The translations under genes and the position numbers were made by a program. Under the pieces are notes generated by a model. It saw nothing but the letters and a program-made list of their open reading frames with translations. It was not told the origin of the DNA and did not search any database. From NCBI GenBank assembly GCA_021495925.1, contig JAKEKT010000006.1, positions 496,001 through 560,000 on the forward strand: a stretch of 64,000 nucleotides of DNA. Direction: 5' to 3'. Every line of letters begins with the position of its first letter. Positions within the stretch are counted from its first letter, which is position 1. Shown here in pieces: positions 1 to 9,872 of the stretch. This DNA comes from Diplodia intermedia. Lineage: Eukaryota > Ascomycota > Dothideomycetes > Botryosphaeriales > Botryosphaeriaceae.

Positions 1-656
1 GCTGTGGAACTCGACGGTGAGCTGGCCGTATGTGCTAGTGTAAATGGACGACGCGCATGTCCTGTGAAATGCCCTGAGTTAGCCCCAGAATCCGACCATA
101 CACCATGTCAAGAGCAAGAATTGGAAGAATTATTTTTGGGGCTTCTCGCCGGCCCAGGAAACACACAGCAGCACACTTACACGCAGAGCGAGCTGGAAGA
201 CACGATAACGACAACCAGCCACCGCCTGGCGATGTTCATGAGACGCGGGTTCCGGAAGGTCGCTGAGGCCTGCGACTCTGGCAGCGTGTCCCATGTGACT
301 TCGAAATGCTCGCGCGGTGCGGCGGGCTCGTCCTCATCCCAGCGTGTGTAGCCATCCCCGCCGGCGTATGATCGATGCGAGTGCACAGTGTGCAGGCTCC
401 GGCTCCGCGGTCGGCTGCTGCTCCGGCCGTCGAGGGCCTGCTCGACGTCGTCGTCGTCGCCCTCGCCCTTGATCGGCTCAAACGTCCTGGTCCTTGTCGC
501 ATCCCCGCCGTCGAACCCAAGCTGCTTCTCCTCATCGCCGGCTCCCGGCACGACGCCAATGACGCTTTTCTCGGTCGATCCATCCGCAGGCAGCGGTGAT
601 GGGGTGTTGCCGCTGACGCTGCTGCTGCTCGACGAGGAATGTCCCCGTGACATCAT
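1..656 (-). CDS. DHA1-type MFS drug/solute transporter, N-terminal part (runs off left edge)
   Basis: Proton-coupled exporter of the major facilitator superfamily, expected in the plasma membrane. Exon 1 (656 down to 181) starts at ATG 656, with a second ATG directly after it. It encodes about 158 residues: a Ser/Asp-rich hydrophilic cytosolic tail and the pre-membrane block FEVTWD typical of fungal DHA1 proteins. A GTAAGT donor at 180, a CTAAC branch site near 79 and an acceptor at 62-63 define a 119-bp intron. Exon 2 (61 to the edge) continues in frame with TCASSIYTSTYGQL, the classic start of DHA1 transmembrane segment 1. The usual D-P-x-N-P motif before TM1 is not obvious. The remaining eleven helices lie outside the window, so substrate cannot be judged. 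Confidence 0.88.
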
Positions 657-3600
657 CGAAAGGATGCACTAGCGCGGCGCAAGGGGAAAAAAAAAAGCGA
701 CTCAACGGCGAGTCTGCTGGCAGCCAACGCTGGCTGGCGACGCGTGCGCTCTGCTTTAATGGGATCCAGGCCAGAGGCTATGGCTTTGGCACCGCGCAAT
801 GACAAAGAGGAGTCAGTGACTCGGTAGGGGGAAATCGGCATCTGGCCTTTTACAAAGCAGCCATTAACTCCGTTACGCAGACCCGCTCCGCCGCCGCTCT
901 GATCGCCAGCGGGGATGGCCAGGCAAATTGACCACTAGGGCCGATGGAAGCGGTGGCGCGCATCGCAGCAGTCGGCAAATCCGACCGACTCGGCACAGCG
1001 ATGTGAGCGACCGAACACAGAAGGAGAAGTTTTGAGGCGACGAGCGGCGCGGACTCGGCCCAGCGGGCCACCGCTGTCGTGATGCGGTGAGCACGCGTCG
1101 CCATCTGGCGGGCAGCGCCGTCAGCGATGTGGATGTTGTCGCATGTCGTTCGCAGCTTTGGGCCGCAAGACTGCGCGGCACAGCACAAGGCATAGCCTGT
1201 CGTTCGGCCCGCACACGGCCAACTAAGGCACCCCCAGGACAGTCAGCGACTGAATCAGCCGTTTTCCAACCACCTTGCTCAGCAGCGTGCATTCCGCCCG
1301 TTCCACCACGTCTTTGCAGTCCACGGCGGTGGTGATGGACAGAGACGACTCATGGCTACGGCAAGCACGCTGCCGACGCTCCATAAATCTGACGTGTCGG
1401 TGCAAGCGTGCGTGTTTTTTCCACTCGGCCGAGCTGATAATCAATCTGTTGAGGATGGGGATTCATTCACTTCATTTCTCGCTTCACAATCCCAAGCACC
1501 TGCCTGCCAAGACCTTCAAGCATTCGCCGTGTCCGCCTGATGTTCAGGGCGCCAAATGACGCAATGGCCAGGCCCTCCCGTCCCGTCTGCTCCTGCTCTT
1601 CTCGTCACGACGATGGAGGCAGCCGCAGCCTGAGCTCGAGCCGCCCGTTCTTGCCTTCATCTTTCCTTCCTTTTTCCCGTCTCCACACTGCTCGGCAACT
1701 CCTCATCTCTTTCTGCCCCCCTCGAACTTCCAGCCGCCGGGCGTCGCATGGTTGGACACATCCCTTGCATCAGCTGAATATTCCCACCCTCTGTCGCCTG
1801 TGACGCGCGCGCATGCGTCACGAGGCCGGCGGCTGTATCAGCACACGAGGCTCCCCCCGGCGACATCTCCGTCCTTCTAGAAGGCTTGATGTGACTGGGC
1901 CTTACATCATGGGGGTCTGGCTGGGCGCGCGCGTGTCGACGTTTAGGGAAGACTGGGGGGTGGGAAAGGCAAAGAGTCGAGGGGAGTAGCACAGACAGCT
2001 GGCGTGTTACAGCAAGGCCCACGGTGAGACCTGAGTTTTCGAACAGGGCTGCGCGGGCATCGGACCCCCTCAGCGAACAGCCTCAGTCTCCTCTGCTGAC
2101 CGAGGAGGGTGCATCAATTGCGAATCCACCCAAAGCAGCGAGTCGTACTGGGATCAATCGGATTGGCGCCGACCGAGAAGCCGCATGCTCTGGTATCGTC
2201 CAGATCGCATCCTTGCCAGTGAAGTGCGGACCCAGGCGTGCGGATTATACGAGCTCCCGCGCCGTTGCGTGTCAATGCCTAAAGCAGAAGTCAATGCAGC
2301 TGAGCCGGCGCCGCCAGCCAGCGAACGCGAAGCCCAGAAACCACCGCCACGGAACCGACGTTTGGAAGAATGGCTTGTTCTGTCTGACGGCGCCCCAAGC
2401 CGACAATGGCAATCAAGGCACCGCGTGCCACACATGTTGTAAACATGCGTCGCAGGCTGATCCCTTCGACAGACGCCCACCCCTTCCTCCGGACAACGTT
2501 GAGAAAAGGAAACAATCTGCATCCGCCTGTCTCGTCCAATGCCCGGTCACAGCATGGAACCTTGTCTGCCACCTCCCTCGTGTCTATGGACACGGGGCTA
2601 ACCGCCGGTAGCGCCTCTTGAACCATCTGCAAGACTGACCGCTACAGCCGCCACGAACGCCTTTCCGTCTCTCACCGCCAGCTGAACCGTCGGGTCGTCG
2701 CGGCGCCTTTGTAGACGGACGTTATGGTCAGTCATCTCCGTGTGTGCCTGTGTCGGTCCCATAGAATCCCTCTGGCCTTTCGCCAAGCTCTGACGGGAGC
2801 AGTCGCTCTGACACCGTCAATGCTGTGTGCCTTGCTTGCTTTGATCCGTGGCATGTACCACGGCTATGATTTGTCCACGGGGGCCGTTACGCGAGCATCC
2901 TCCACGTACTCTCAATCTCGTTGCTATTCTGTATGAAAGGAGACGGAAAGGAGCGGCATCTTGCAGGCATCTGCAGCCTAGAACACTTTTGGTTCGGAGG
3001 ACAATATCCACATGGGTGAAACCACTGGTTGACACCGTTGAGATCACATACCACGTGCGCATAAGGGGGGCTACTCTACCGATCACCAACCACCGTAAGA
3101 CTCCCAGATTCAGCTCAGCTTCGCCCTACTTGCCGCATTCTCACTCCCCGTCGCCGCAAGATGTTCCGTCAAAATTCGCCCTCCGGCCTTTCCCCTATCC
3201 TTCTCGTATGTACTTCGTACCTGCACCTGCCGGCCTCGCCGAAGGTGCAGAGCCCATCCACATCTTCGGATCTCCAGCTCTCAAGGGTCGCTCACATCGG
3301 AATAGATGACCACTGATGTGCATCTCCCATCCCCTTCCTCTGCATCATGTAACAACAAGACCAGCTGATGGGGCAAACCCCGTTGAGCGGGATACGTTGT
3401 GTCTCCCACGGCGATGCCGTTGAATCAGGCCTCCAATGCGTAGGGGCTGCCGCCATCTCTTGGACATCTCCAGATTCAGAAGCACCGGCATAGATAAATT
3501 GTTCCCTCGTTTTTGTGGGGGTGAAGGATTGCGGGGGCAGGGGAAGCTCGTGTTCCAAAGATATCGATATACATTGGAAGGGCGTTTGAGCCTCTTGCTG

Positions 3601-4822
3601 GTTCCCGTCATGTGCCTTCTATCCGGCTTCTGGGGCAGCTTGATACCGGGTATGGGTAGTCTGTTTGGATGGCTTTGCAGCTGGTCAGCCAGCCACACTG
3701 GCGATCTTCCTGGTGGACTCCTGCGTTGTGCCGACGCGGGAACTGCTCGCGGTGGTGGAAAAACTTGGAAGGATGCTGTAGGGTTGTTTCAGATGTGCCC
3801 TACGAGAATATGATGAGAGCTTGATTGCTGAATGAAGGCAGAACACTGACTGCAGGTACCACCTTGGCGAAAACCTCCTCGGTCCGGAGGGTGTTCCCTT
3901 GACAACTTCTGGCAGAGGTCACTGGTGGTAGGCGGCGCTAGTTCGAGCTCGCCTTGCGAATCGAGTGGACTCACTGGGTCGCGGGGAAAGGCCTGCGATG
4001 AACGGCGAAGTGCTGGTAGTCAAACATGATCATGATACCCATTCCAGCCTCAGACCCGCAAACCGCTATGTGGATGTTTACTCTTTGACCCTGGGACTTC
4101 AGCTCAAACAAAATATCGAAGTGCAAGACTGGTATGGAATCCCTCTATCCCAAAGCTACATCACATCGAACACTGACATACTCTCCTGTTAGTGACAGTT
4201 TGCAGCGGTATGAGCAATTCGTTATCTATGAGGTTGTTGCGCTCATCCTCCAAAGGCTGTGCTTGCACACCATGTTACGAAAAGTCAATTCCAAATCGAT
4301 ATCATTTCGCTTGGCCGATTCGCCACCTCAAACCCAATTCTACACATGCGATGAAGGACTGAGCAAGGTACCTCTGTCCGAGTGCCTCCGCTTCAAAGAG
4401 ATGAGTCGAGTATACCAAAAACACAGACATGCTGGTTGCAAAGAGTGGCTGACTGGAGAGTCCACACCAATTCGCTCTCATCTGGTGGAAAGAAAAAACC
4501 TAGCAGGACTCACAACAAGGGGAAGAAAAAAAGAACCATCCATCCCGTTAAACCCACAAACCCCCTTCACGTCGGTGACAAAAGAAATTGCCTACCCGCA
4601 TCTGCCTCATTAAAAAAATATCTCACCGGGTGGGTAGTTAAATACAAGATCCGGACGTGGATGTACGGTTTAAATATACATATTTACGTCCGGATCTTGT
4701 ATTCAACTACCTACACCAACTAGACAACATAGCGTTCGTGCACGGTAAACGCGGTGGGTGCAATTCCTTCCGTCACCCGCCCCGCCGCGCCGTGCCGTGC
4801 CTTCCCTTCCCTTCCCTTCACT
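657..4822. other. Gene-poor interval, about 4.2 kb
   Basis: No reading frame here shows a recognisable domain or a convincing exon chain. The longest ATG-started frame in the AT-richer half is 4134-4613 (+), 159 codons; it resembles no family I know and ends just before the hairpin at 4634. A 195-codon frame at 2024-2611 (+) does not begin with ATG and looks like chance. The right end (about 4800-5000) is a C/T-rich stretch that is actually the coding end of the next gene on the minus strand. The interval probably holds the promoter of the transporter at the left edge. Confidence 0.5.
4634..4710. repeat. Long inverted repeat / hairpin
   Basis: Arms 4634-4658 and 4686-4710 are 25 nt each and complementary at 24 positions. 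The 27-nt centre has a second short stem (ATGTA near 4661 with TACAT near 4678). Pairing continues imperfectly outward for a few bases. It lies between a gene-free stretch and the 3' end of the gene at 4823-5559. It could be a miniature inverted-repeat element remnant or a structured 3' element; no target-site duplication is evident. Confidence 0.75.
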
Positions 4823-5559
4823 TCACTTCCTCCTCCCGCCCTTCCCCTCCTCCACCCCCTCCACCTCCCACCGCCCAATCCCCAAATGATCCACCTCCCC
4901 CTGCTCCCCCTCCCCCACCGCCCTCCTCCTCTCCCTCTCCATCCCCCTCTCCCTCCCCTCCTCCGCCACCGCCATCGCCCTCGTCGCCTCCCTGCCCACC
5001 GCCCTATCGCGGCCCTCGGCGCGCGCGCTGCCGTACGCGGCGAGGTTGCCGTGTCCAACCCCCCTGGCACGCGCCGCCGTGTCGGTGTTCTCGACGCTGC
5101 GCGACGAGCCGTCGGCGGCCGTCGATGTCGTTTTCGTCTTGCGCTGGAACATGCTGCCCGAGAGGGCGGCGAAGATGTTGAGGTTGAGGCCGGCCTGTGG
5201 CGGGTGAGCCGGGGTTGGTTGTGTGTGTTATGATTGCTTTTTTCTTTGGTTTTGGGGGGTTGGGGGGTTGGGGGAGGGGGTCGGGGGGATCGTTGGGTTG
5301 GGTTGTGGCGGGTTGGAGAGTGGTGAGGGGACGGACGATGGAAGGGATGGAGGGATGGATGGATGGATGGATGGATGGATGGATGGACTCGTGCGGGGGA
5401 GGAGGATCATGGCAAAAAGACGTGTGATCGGTCGGGACGTACCTTTGCTTCGGCGCTGGCGTGTTGCTCGCGCGCTTCGACTTGCGGTGGTGGTGCGTAG
5501 TCGTTCATCTGCTGCTCATCCGCCGTAGCGCGACGCGCGACGGCTTGCTTGTTCGACAT
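4823..5559 (-). CDS. Small conserved fungal protein, function unknown
   Basis: Two-exon gene of 162 residues. Exon 1 is 5559-5443 (39 codons from ATG 5559) and ends in a good AAG|GTACGT donor. The intron (5442-5195, 248 bp) holds a GGAT microsatellite. Exon 2 is 5194-4823, in phase 0. The N-terminus (MSNKQAV, then an acidic/Gln stretch) and the junction segment AGLNLNIFAALSG resemble small uncharacterised proteins I associate with other Pezizomycotina. The second half is very rich in Gly, Glu and Arg, encoded by G/A-rich purine repeats, and is probably disordered. No signal peptide or membrane segment. I do not recognise a function. Confidence 0.65.
5353..5386. repeat. GGAT tetranucleotide microsatellite
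   Basis: About eight perfect GGAT units on the plus strand, lying wholly inside the intron of the minus-strand gene at 4823-5559, flanked by G-rich sequence that helps make this intron long. Confidence 0.9.
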
Positions 5560-6212
5560 TTTGTTTTCTTTAATTGTTTTCTTCTCCTTTGGGGATGTTG
5601 TTGTACTATTTTATATTTCCGGTTTAGGTAGCACTCGTCGATGGTCGAGGTCGTCGCAGGAAATTGCTGATGAGGCTATGTTTTATTTGCAGCCTTTACG
5701 GATATGAATCGATTGCGAGAAGCCGATCAACTACTGCCGTGGACTGCAGGAAAGAGGGAGGACAGCGAGGTGCTAATATCTTGGGAGAGACTAGACGACT
5801 GTCCGGAAGAGATGATGTAATTGTACATATATCACGTGTGGTCAGCCTGGCTGGCTGGGCGGAAGAAACCTGTTCGCGAACCCTGCGTTGAACCTCGATC
5901 CGCGCGTGCCGGCGTTGGCGACCAAATCGCCGCGGCAATCTTTCCTTGAGATAGAAGGGTCGTCTATTGGGTGAAAGAAAAAGGGTTCTGGAAAGTTCAA
6001 TGAGGGGTCCAGAGGCAACAAACCCAGGTGAATATCGTCGGGTAAGACAACAGAGCGTGGAGCTAGCAAGGAGCTGTCACATACGCATACAACCACCTTC
6101 AAGCCCAGGGCAAAAACATTGGAAGGGAAAATGGAATGCAGTTCTATCTCTCGTAGAAGGGATATTCGGTTTCTTATTGTGATCATTTCTTTCAGAGCTG
6201 ACCGCCTGAGCC
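5560..6212. other. Intergenic, no gene seen
   Basis: Lies between the start of the small minus-strand gene (5559) and the stop of the DHA2 transporter (6213). A T-rich stretch just above 5560 reads as an A-rich leader for the small gene. Nothing else recognised. Confidence 0.5.
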
Positions 6213-7915
6213 TCAGTCCTCGTCTTCATCTTCAGTCCTCGCCAGGTTACTATGCAACCGATGCTCCCCCATAGCCAAACTGCACAGCGCGCCCAGGGCC
6301 GCGATGCCAAACGTCGCCCACCACACAGCCGTCAACGCGCGCATGTACGCCTCCAACGCATCCCGCTTCCACTCGGGCGACAAGCCCTGCACCGCGCCCA
6401 CGCTGTCGCGGATCCGCCCGATGACCTCGGCGGCGCCCTCGCGCCCGGCGAAACGGGCCCACAGCTCGCGCTTGAGCACGTTCTGGAAGACGGCGCCGGC
6501 GACGGAGATGCCGATGGTGCTGCCGGTGCTGCGGAAGGCGTACGACGCCGACGTGACGACGGCCTGGTGGGCGTGGTCGACGGCCGAGATGAGGGCGAGC
6601 AGCGTCGTCGTCAGCACGCCGCCGTAGCCGACGCCGGCGAGGAAGAAGTAGACGAAGGGCGGCCACGCCGGCGTCGCCGCGTCGAAGGTGCCCGCCACCA
6701 GCCCGACCGCGAGCACCAGCGTCGCCTCGATGGCCGCGTTCGGGTACCAGTACCGCCCCGTCGCGCGCGTCACCAGCCCGACGCCGACGGAGCCCGCCGC
6801 GGTGCCGACCGACTGCGGGATCAGCCGGACGCCGGCTTGCGTCGCGCTGAGGCCGAGGACCTGGAAGTAGATGGGGCCGTAGTAGAGGAGCGCGAAGACG
6901 GCCATGGTCGTGAACCAGTTCGTCAGGCAGGCCGTCCACACGGTGCGGTTGAGGAGGAGGCGGACTGGGATGATGGGCTCCATGGCTACGCGGTCCTCGA
7001 CGACGATGAAGGCTAGGAGGAAGGCTGCGAAGAGAGGCAGGCTGACCAGGACGAGCGGATGCGTCCATGGCACGATGTTGCCTCCCGAGTTGAGCGCGAG
7101 AAGTAGGAGGACCAGGCTGGTCACCAGCGTGATGCTGCCCAGGAAGTCGACGCGCTTGATGCGTGACATGTTCTTTTCCTTGACGGGGATCTTGACGGTG
7201 AGGTAGACGAGCAGACCGGATGCCACGATGAAAGGCACTTGGATCAAGAAGGCCCATCGCCAGGAAAGTGCGTCGTTGATCCAGCCACCAAACACTCCTC
7301 CGAGTCCGCTGCCCAGTCCGAACGAAAGGTTTCCGAAGCCTTGCCATAGCCCTCTCCGGCGTAGGGGCACCAAATCGGTGGTCACAAAGGTCGAGATAGT
7401 GAGCAGCCCACCACCGCCCATTCCGGCGACAACTCGCCCCAAGATCATGACGCTCTGGGTCTTTGCAAGCCCGCATATCAGATTACCAGCGCCGAAGAAG
7501 ACATTTGAGATGACAAGACCAGTCCGCCGCGAGAAGATATCTGTCAGTCGTCCGCTAAGAGGCTGGATGGCAGCATTGGCGATAAGGTAGGCGGTAGCAA
7601 TCCAGGAGAATAGGGTGAAGGAATTGAACGAGTCGGATATGGGTGCGCTGAGGGTTGCGATTATGGTGGAGTCTTGCCAACGTTAGCAACGACCAGGGAA
7701 GTAAGAGGCGAGGCCCGCTCACCCAGAGCTGCAAGAAAGACACCGACCCAGCAGCTGCCCAGTGTAAGCACCAATCTCAGTGTACTGGGCTCCTCAGCCA
7801 GCGGGATGCTGCTATCCGCTCCGTTGCTGTTGCCATTGGCGCCATCCTCGAGCAGCGGGCTGTGCTCTGTAGCTGCAGCAGAGCCATTTGGAGCTGCGCC
7901 AAGCGGACGTGACAT
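6213..7915 (-). CDS. DHA2-type MFS transporter (Vba/Fnx1-like)
   Basis: Membrane transporter of 550 residues, close to the usual DHA2 length (14 predicted helices). Exon 1 is 7915-7723; its first 40 or so residues are a cytosolic tail with an EHSPLLED-type stretch often seen in vacuolar Vba/Fnx1 relatives. A 50-bp intron (7722-7673) with a CTAAC branch site is spliced in phase 1, restoring the family motif LDSTIIATLS at the end of TM1. Exon 2 is 7672-6213. Visible motifs are SGRLTDIFSRR in the TM2-TM3 loop, LGRVVAGMGGGG in TM4, and a WRWAFLIQVP block. Relatives move basic amino acids into the vacuole or export drugs; which applies here cannot be told. The C-terminal tail is acidic. Confidence 0.9.
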
Positions 7916-8377
7916 GTTACCTGAGGGCTGAGAGCTCCTGCACGAAGAGAGAGGTAAGGTGAAGCTACATGGTTTATGGGTCTACGGCTGAGAAATCGCG
8001 CTGACGCCGGCCTCGGAAGGCATCGCTAACCGACCGATCGCCTTTGCCTGAGGCACCAATCCGGCTACGTCACTCAATCTCACTAGAGGACCAGTGCATT
8101 ATTAATGGATAGTTTATGGTCATTTGGCCTGGTACCAGCAGTTCAATGTGTTACTTCGTCAAGCCAAGGCTGCATTCAGGACCTGTAGCTAACGCCGCGT
8201 CCCATCGTACCATTATCGCACACGCCGAACAATACATCGGCATGTTTCGTTTGATGTAAGAGAAAATGGTGCTTGGCGAAAGCCAACATGCACCAGCAAT
8301 CGCTAATGTCGAATTCCATGATTCCAAGCGCCAGAACATGCATGCAAATCCTTTGAGAGAGAAATCAACTTTGCACT
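7916..8377. other. Intergenic, no gene seen
   Basis: Upstream region of the DHA2 transporter and 3' flank of the ZNF830-like gene, both on the minus strand. The part from about 8060 to 8360 is visibly more AT-rich. No regulatory site is assigned. Confidence 0.5.
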
Positions 8378-9163
8378 TCACGCGCCCCTAAACCTCCAGT
8401 CGTCGAAGTCTTCGTCGTCGTCAAGATCGTCATCGCTCTCGTCCTCCTCGTCTTCCGCAGCCTTGCTCGGAGCTTCCTCTGCCGCAGCAGCTTCCTCGGT
8501 TTTTCCTCGTACCTGCCGTAGAGCTTCCCTCTGCGCACGGAGCCGCGAGACCCTCTGCTCCAGCTCCTCCATTTCGTCGAACTCTTCCTCCAGGTGCCGG
8601 ACGGCGTCTTCCTTCTCGGCCTCCAGCTCCTCCTCGCGCATGCTTCGCTGTTTGCTCTGCTCCTCCCCGGTCTGCGCTGCAAGCTCCTCGGCAGTCATGG
8701 GCTTCGCCTCGATCGTTGCGGCAGAGTTGAGAGCCGCCAGCGCCGAGGGTTGCGGAGGTGGGGAGGCGGCGACTTCGCGCTCGAAGGCGGCCCATTCATC
8801 TTCGTCGACGCCGTCAGGGTCGGGTTGCCGAGCGGCTGTTGTACCCATCGGAGCAGGGTCGGCCGGGGTGGTTTGCGCAGTGGCAGTGAGGGAGTCGTGG
8901 GAAGCGGGACGAGAGGTGAGCTCGATCGACCTAGTAGACTCGGCGGCGGGCTTTGCGCCGGGGTCGAAGAAGCCTTCCGGCAACGCATCTCCACCCGGGC
9001 CCCTGGTGCGTTTTGCGGCAGGGTCCCAGTCGTCCTCGTCATCGGACGCTTTCCGCTTGAGATTTTTGCTGGCGGGCGGGGCGGCAGTTTTGGCGGGCTT
9101 ACGGGCAGGCGGCGGATTGCGAGCGGCGCGTTCGGCGCGCAGCATTGCGCGAACGTCTGCCAT
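8378..9163 (-). CDS. ZNF830/CCDC16-like protein lacking the zinc finger
   Basis: Single-exon gene, 261 residues from ATG 9163. The start MADVRAMLRAERAAR, the LPEGFFD motif near residue 60, the DEDEWAAFEREV block and a long charged coiled coil (roughly residues 165-225) match fungal relatives of ZNF830/CCDC16, a nuclear protein linked to pre-mRNA splicing. The C2H2 finger that normally follows the first 15 residues is absent; a short Pro/Ala/Lys linker stands in its place. The C-terminus is a run of Asp/Glu ending in DDWRFRGA. The frame stays open upstream to about 9421, but the MADVR start fits the family best. Function is inferred from family resemblance only. Confidence 0.65.
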   Translation of the reverse strand: MADVRAMLRAERAARNPPPARKPAKTAAPPASKNLKRKASDDEDDWDPAAKRTRGPGGDALPEGFFDPGAKPAAESTRSIELTSRPASHDSLTATAQTTPADPAPMGTTAARQPDPDGVDEDEWAAFEREVAASPPPQPSALAALNSAATIEAKPMTAEELAAQTGEEQSKQRSMREEELEAEKEDAVRHLEEEFDEMEELEQRVSRLRAQREALRQVRGKTEEAAAAEEAPSKAAEDEEDESDDDLDDDEDFDDWRFRGA

Positions 9164-9872
9164 GGTGGTGAGACGCGCGGATGGGTGGGAAAGGAGTCTG
9201 GATGTGGAGCGACGCAGGTGGAAGCAGCACCTGAGCGGCGGCAAGGGCCGGGCGGTGAGGGCCACTGGGGCAGTTCGGCGGGCAGCTTCCGTTGCGGCGC
9301 AACCTGCCCCGCTAGCGCCTTTTGCGGCGGGCGCACGTGACGCTAGCGGCGGGCGCTGGCCAGCATTTCCGTCTTCTCCACCTTCCGCAGCTTCAGACCA
9401 GCGCGCGTCAACATTCTGCACATCCCACCCTCACCCTCACCACCACCCGCGCCCGCACCGCCCGCCGGCCCCTGCAATCGCCGTCGCATGCTGCTGCAGG
9501 CCCTCTCTCTACTAATTTCCATCGACAGCTGCATCCAGAAGCCGGTCGTGCACGCGACTCCGCTGCTGGCAGGGCTTGGCGAGGGCGCGCTCAGATCGCA
9601 TCGCGCGAGCGCTCCACGCTCCGTTCGGGACTGAGTCCACCGACACCACCGGCAGGCTGGGAAGGAAGGAAATCGGTCGTCGTAGCTGCGACGCGTAGCC
9701 GTCTTGTTATTTTGTGCCTCAAACGCAGGCCGTGTCGCGCGCCAGCAGCATCTTCGCAGCATCAGTCCATAGTAGCAACCTTGTGAAGCCCGGCGCATCG
9801 CGCTCTTGAGCCCATTCCGACACGCCGCCGAACGCACTTCTTGTCCGTGACGCGTGAAGTTCCAATTCCGCC
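9164..9872. promoter_or_regulatory. Shared divergent upstream region
   Basis: A 709-bp interval between the divergent starts of the ZNF830-like gene (minus) and BYE1 (plus); it must contain both promoters. No clear TATA box. Open frames here lack family resemblance. Confidence 0.5.

Noticed and set aside
2024..2611. 195-codon plus-strand frame
   Set aside because: Does not start with ATG, shows no family motif and has no exon partners.
6250..7476. 408-codon minus-strand frame overlapping the DHA2 transporter
   Set aside because: Frame-shifted shadow of the transporter, rich in Arg and Pro with no motif.
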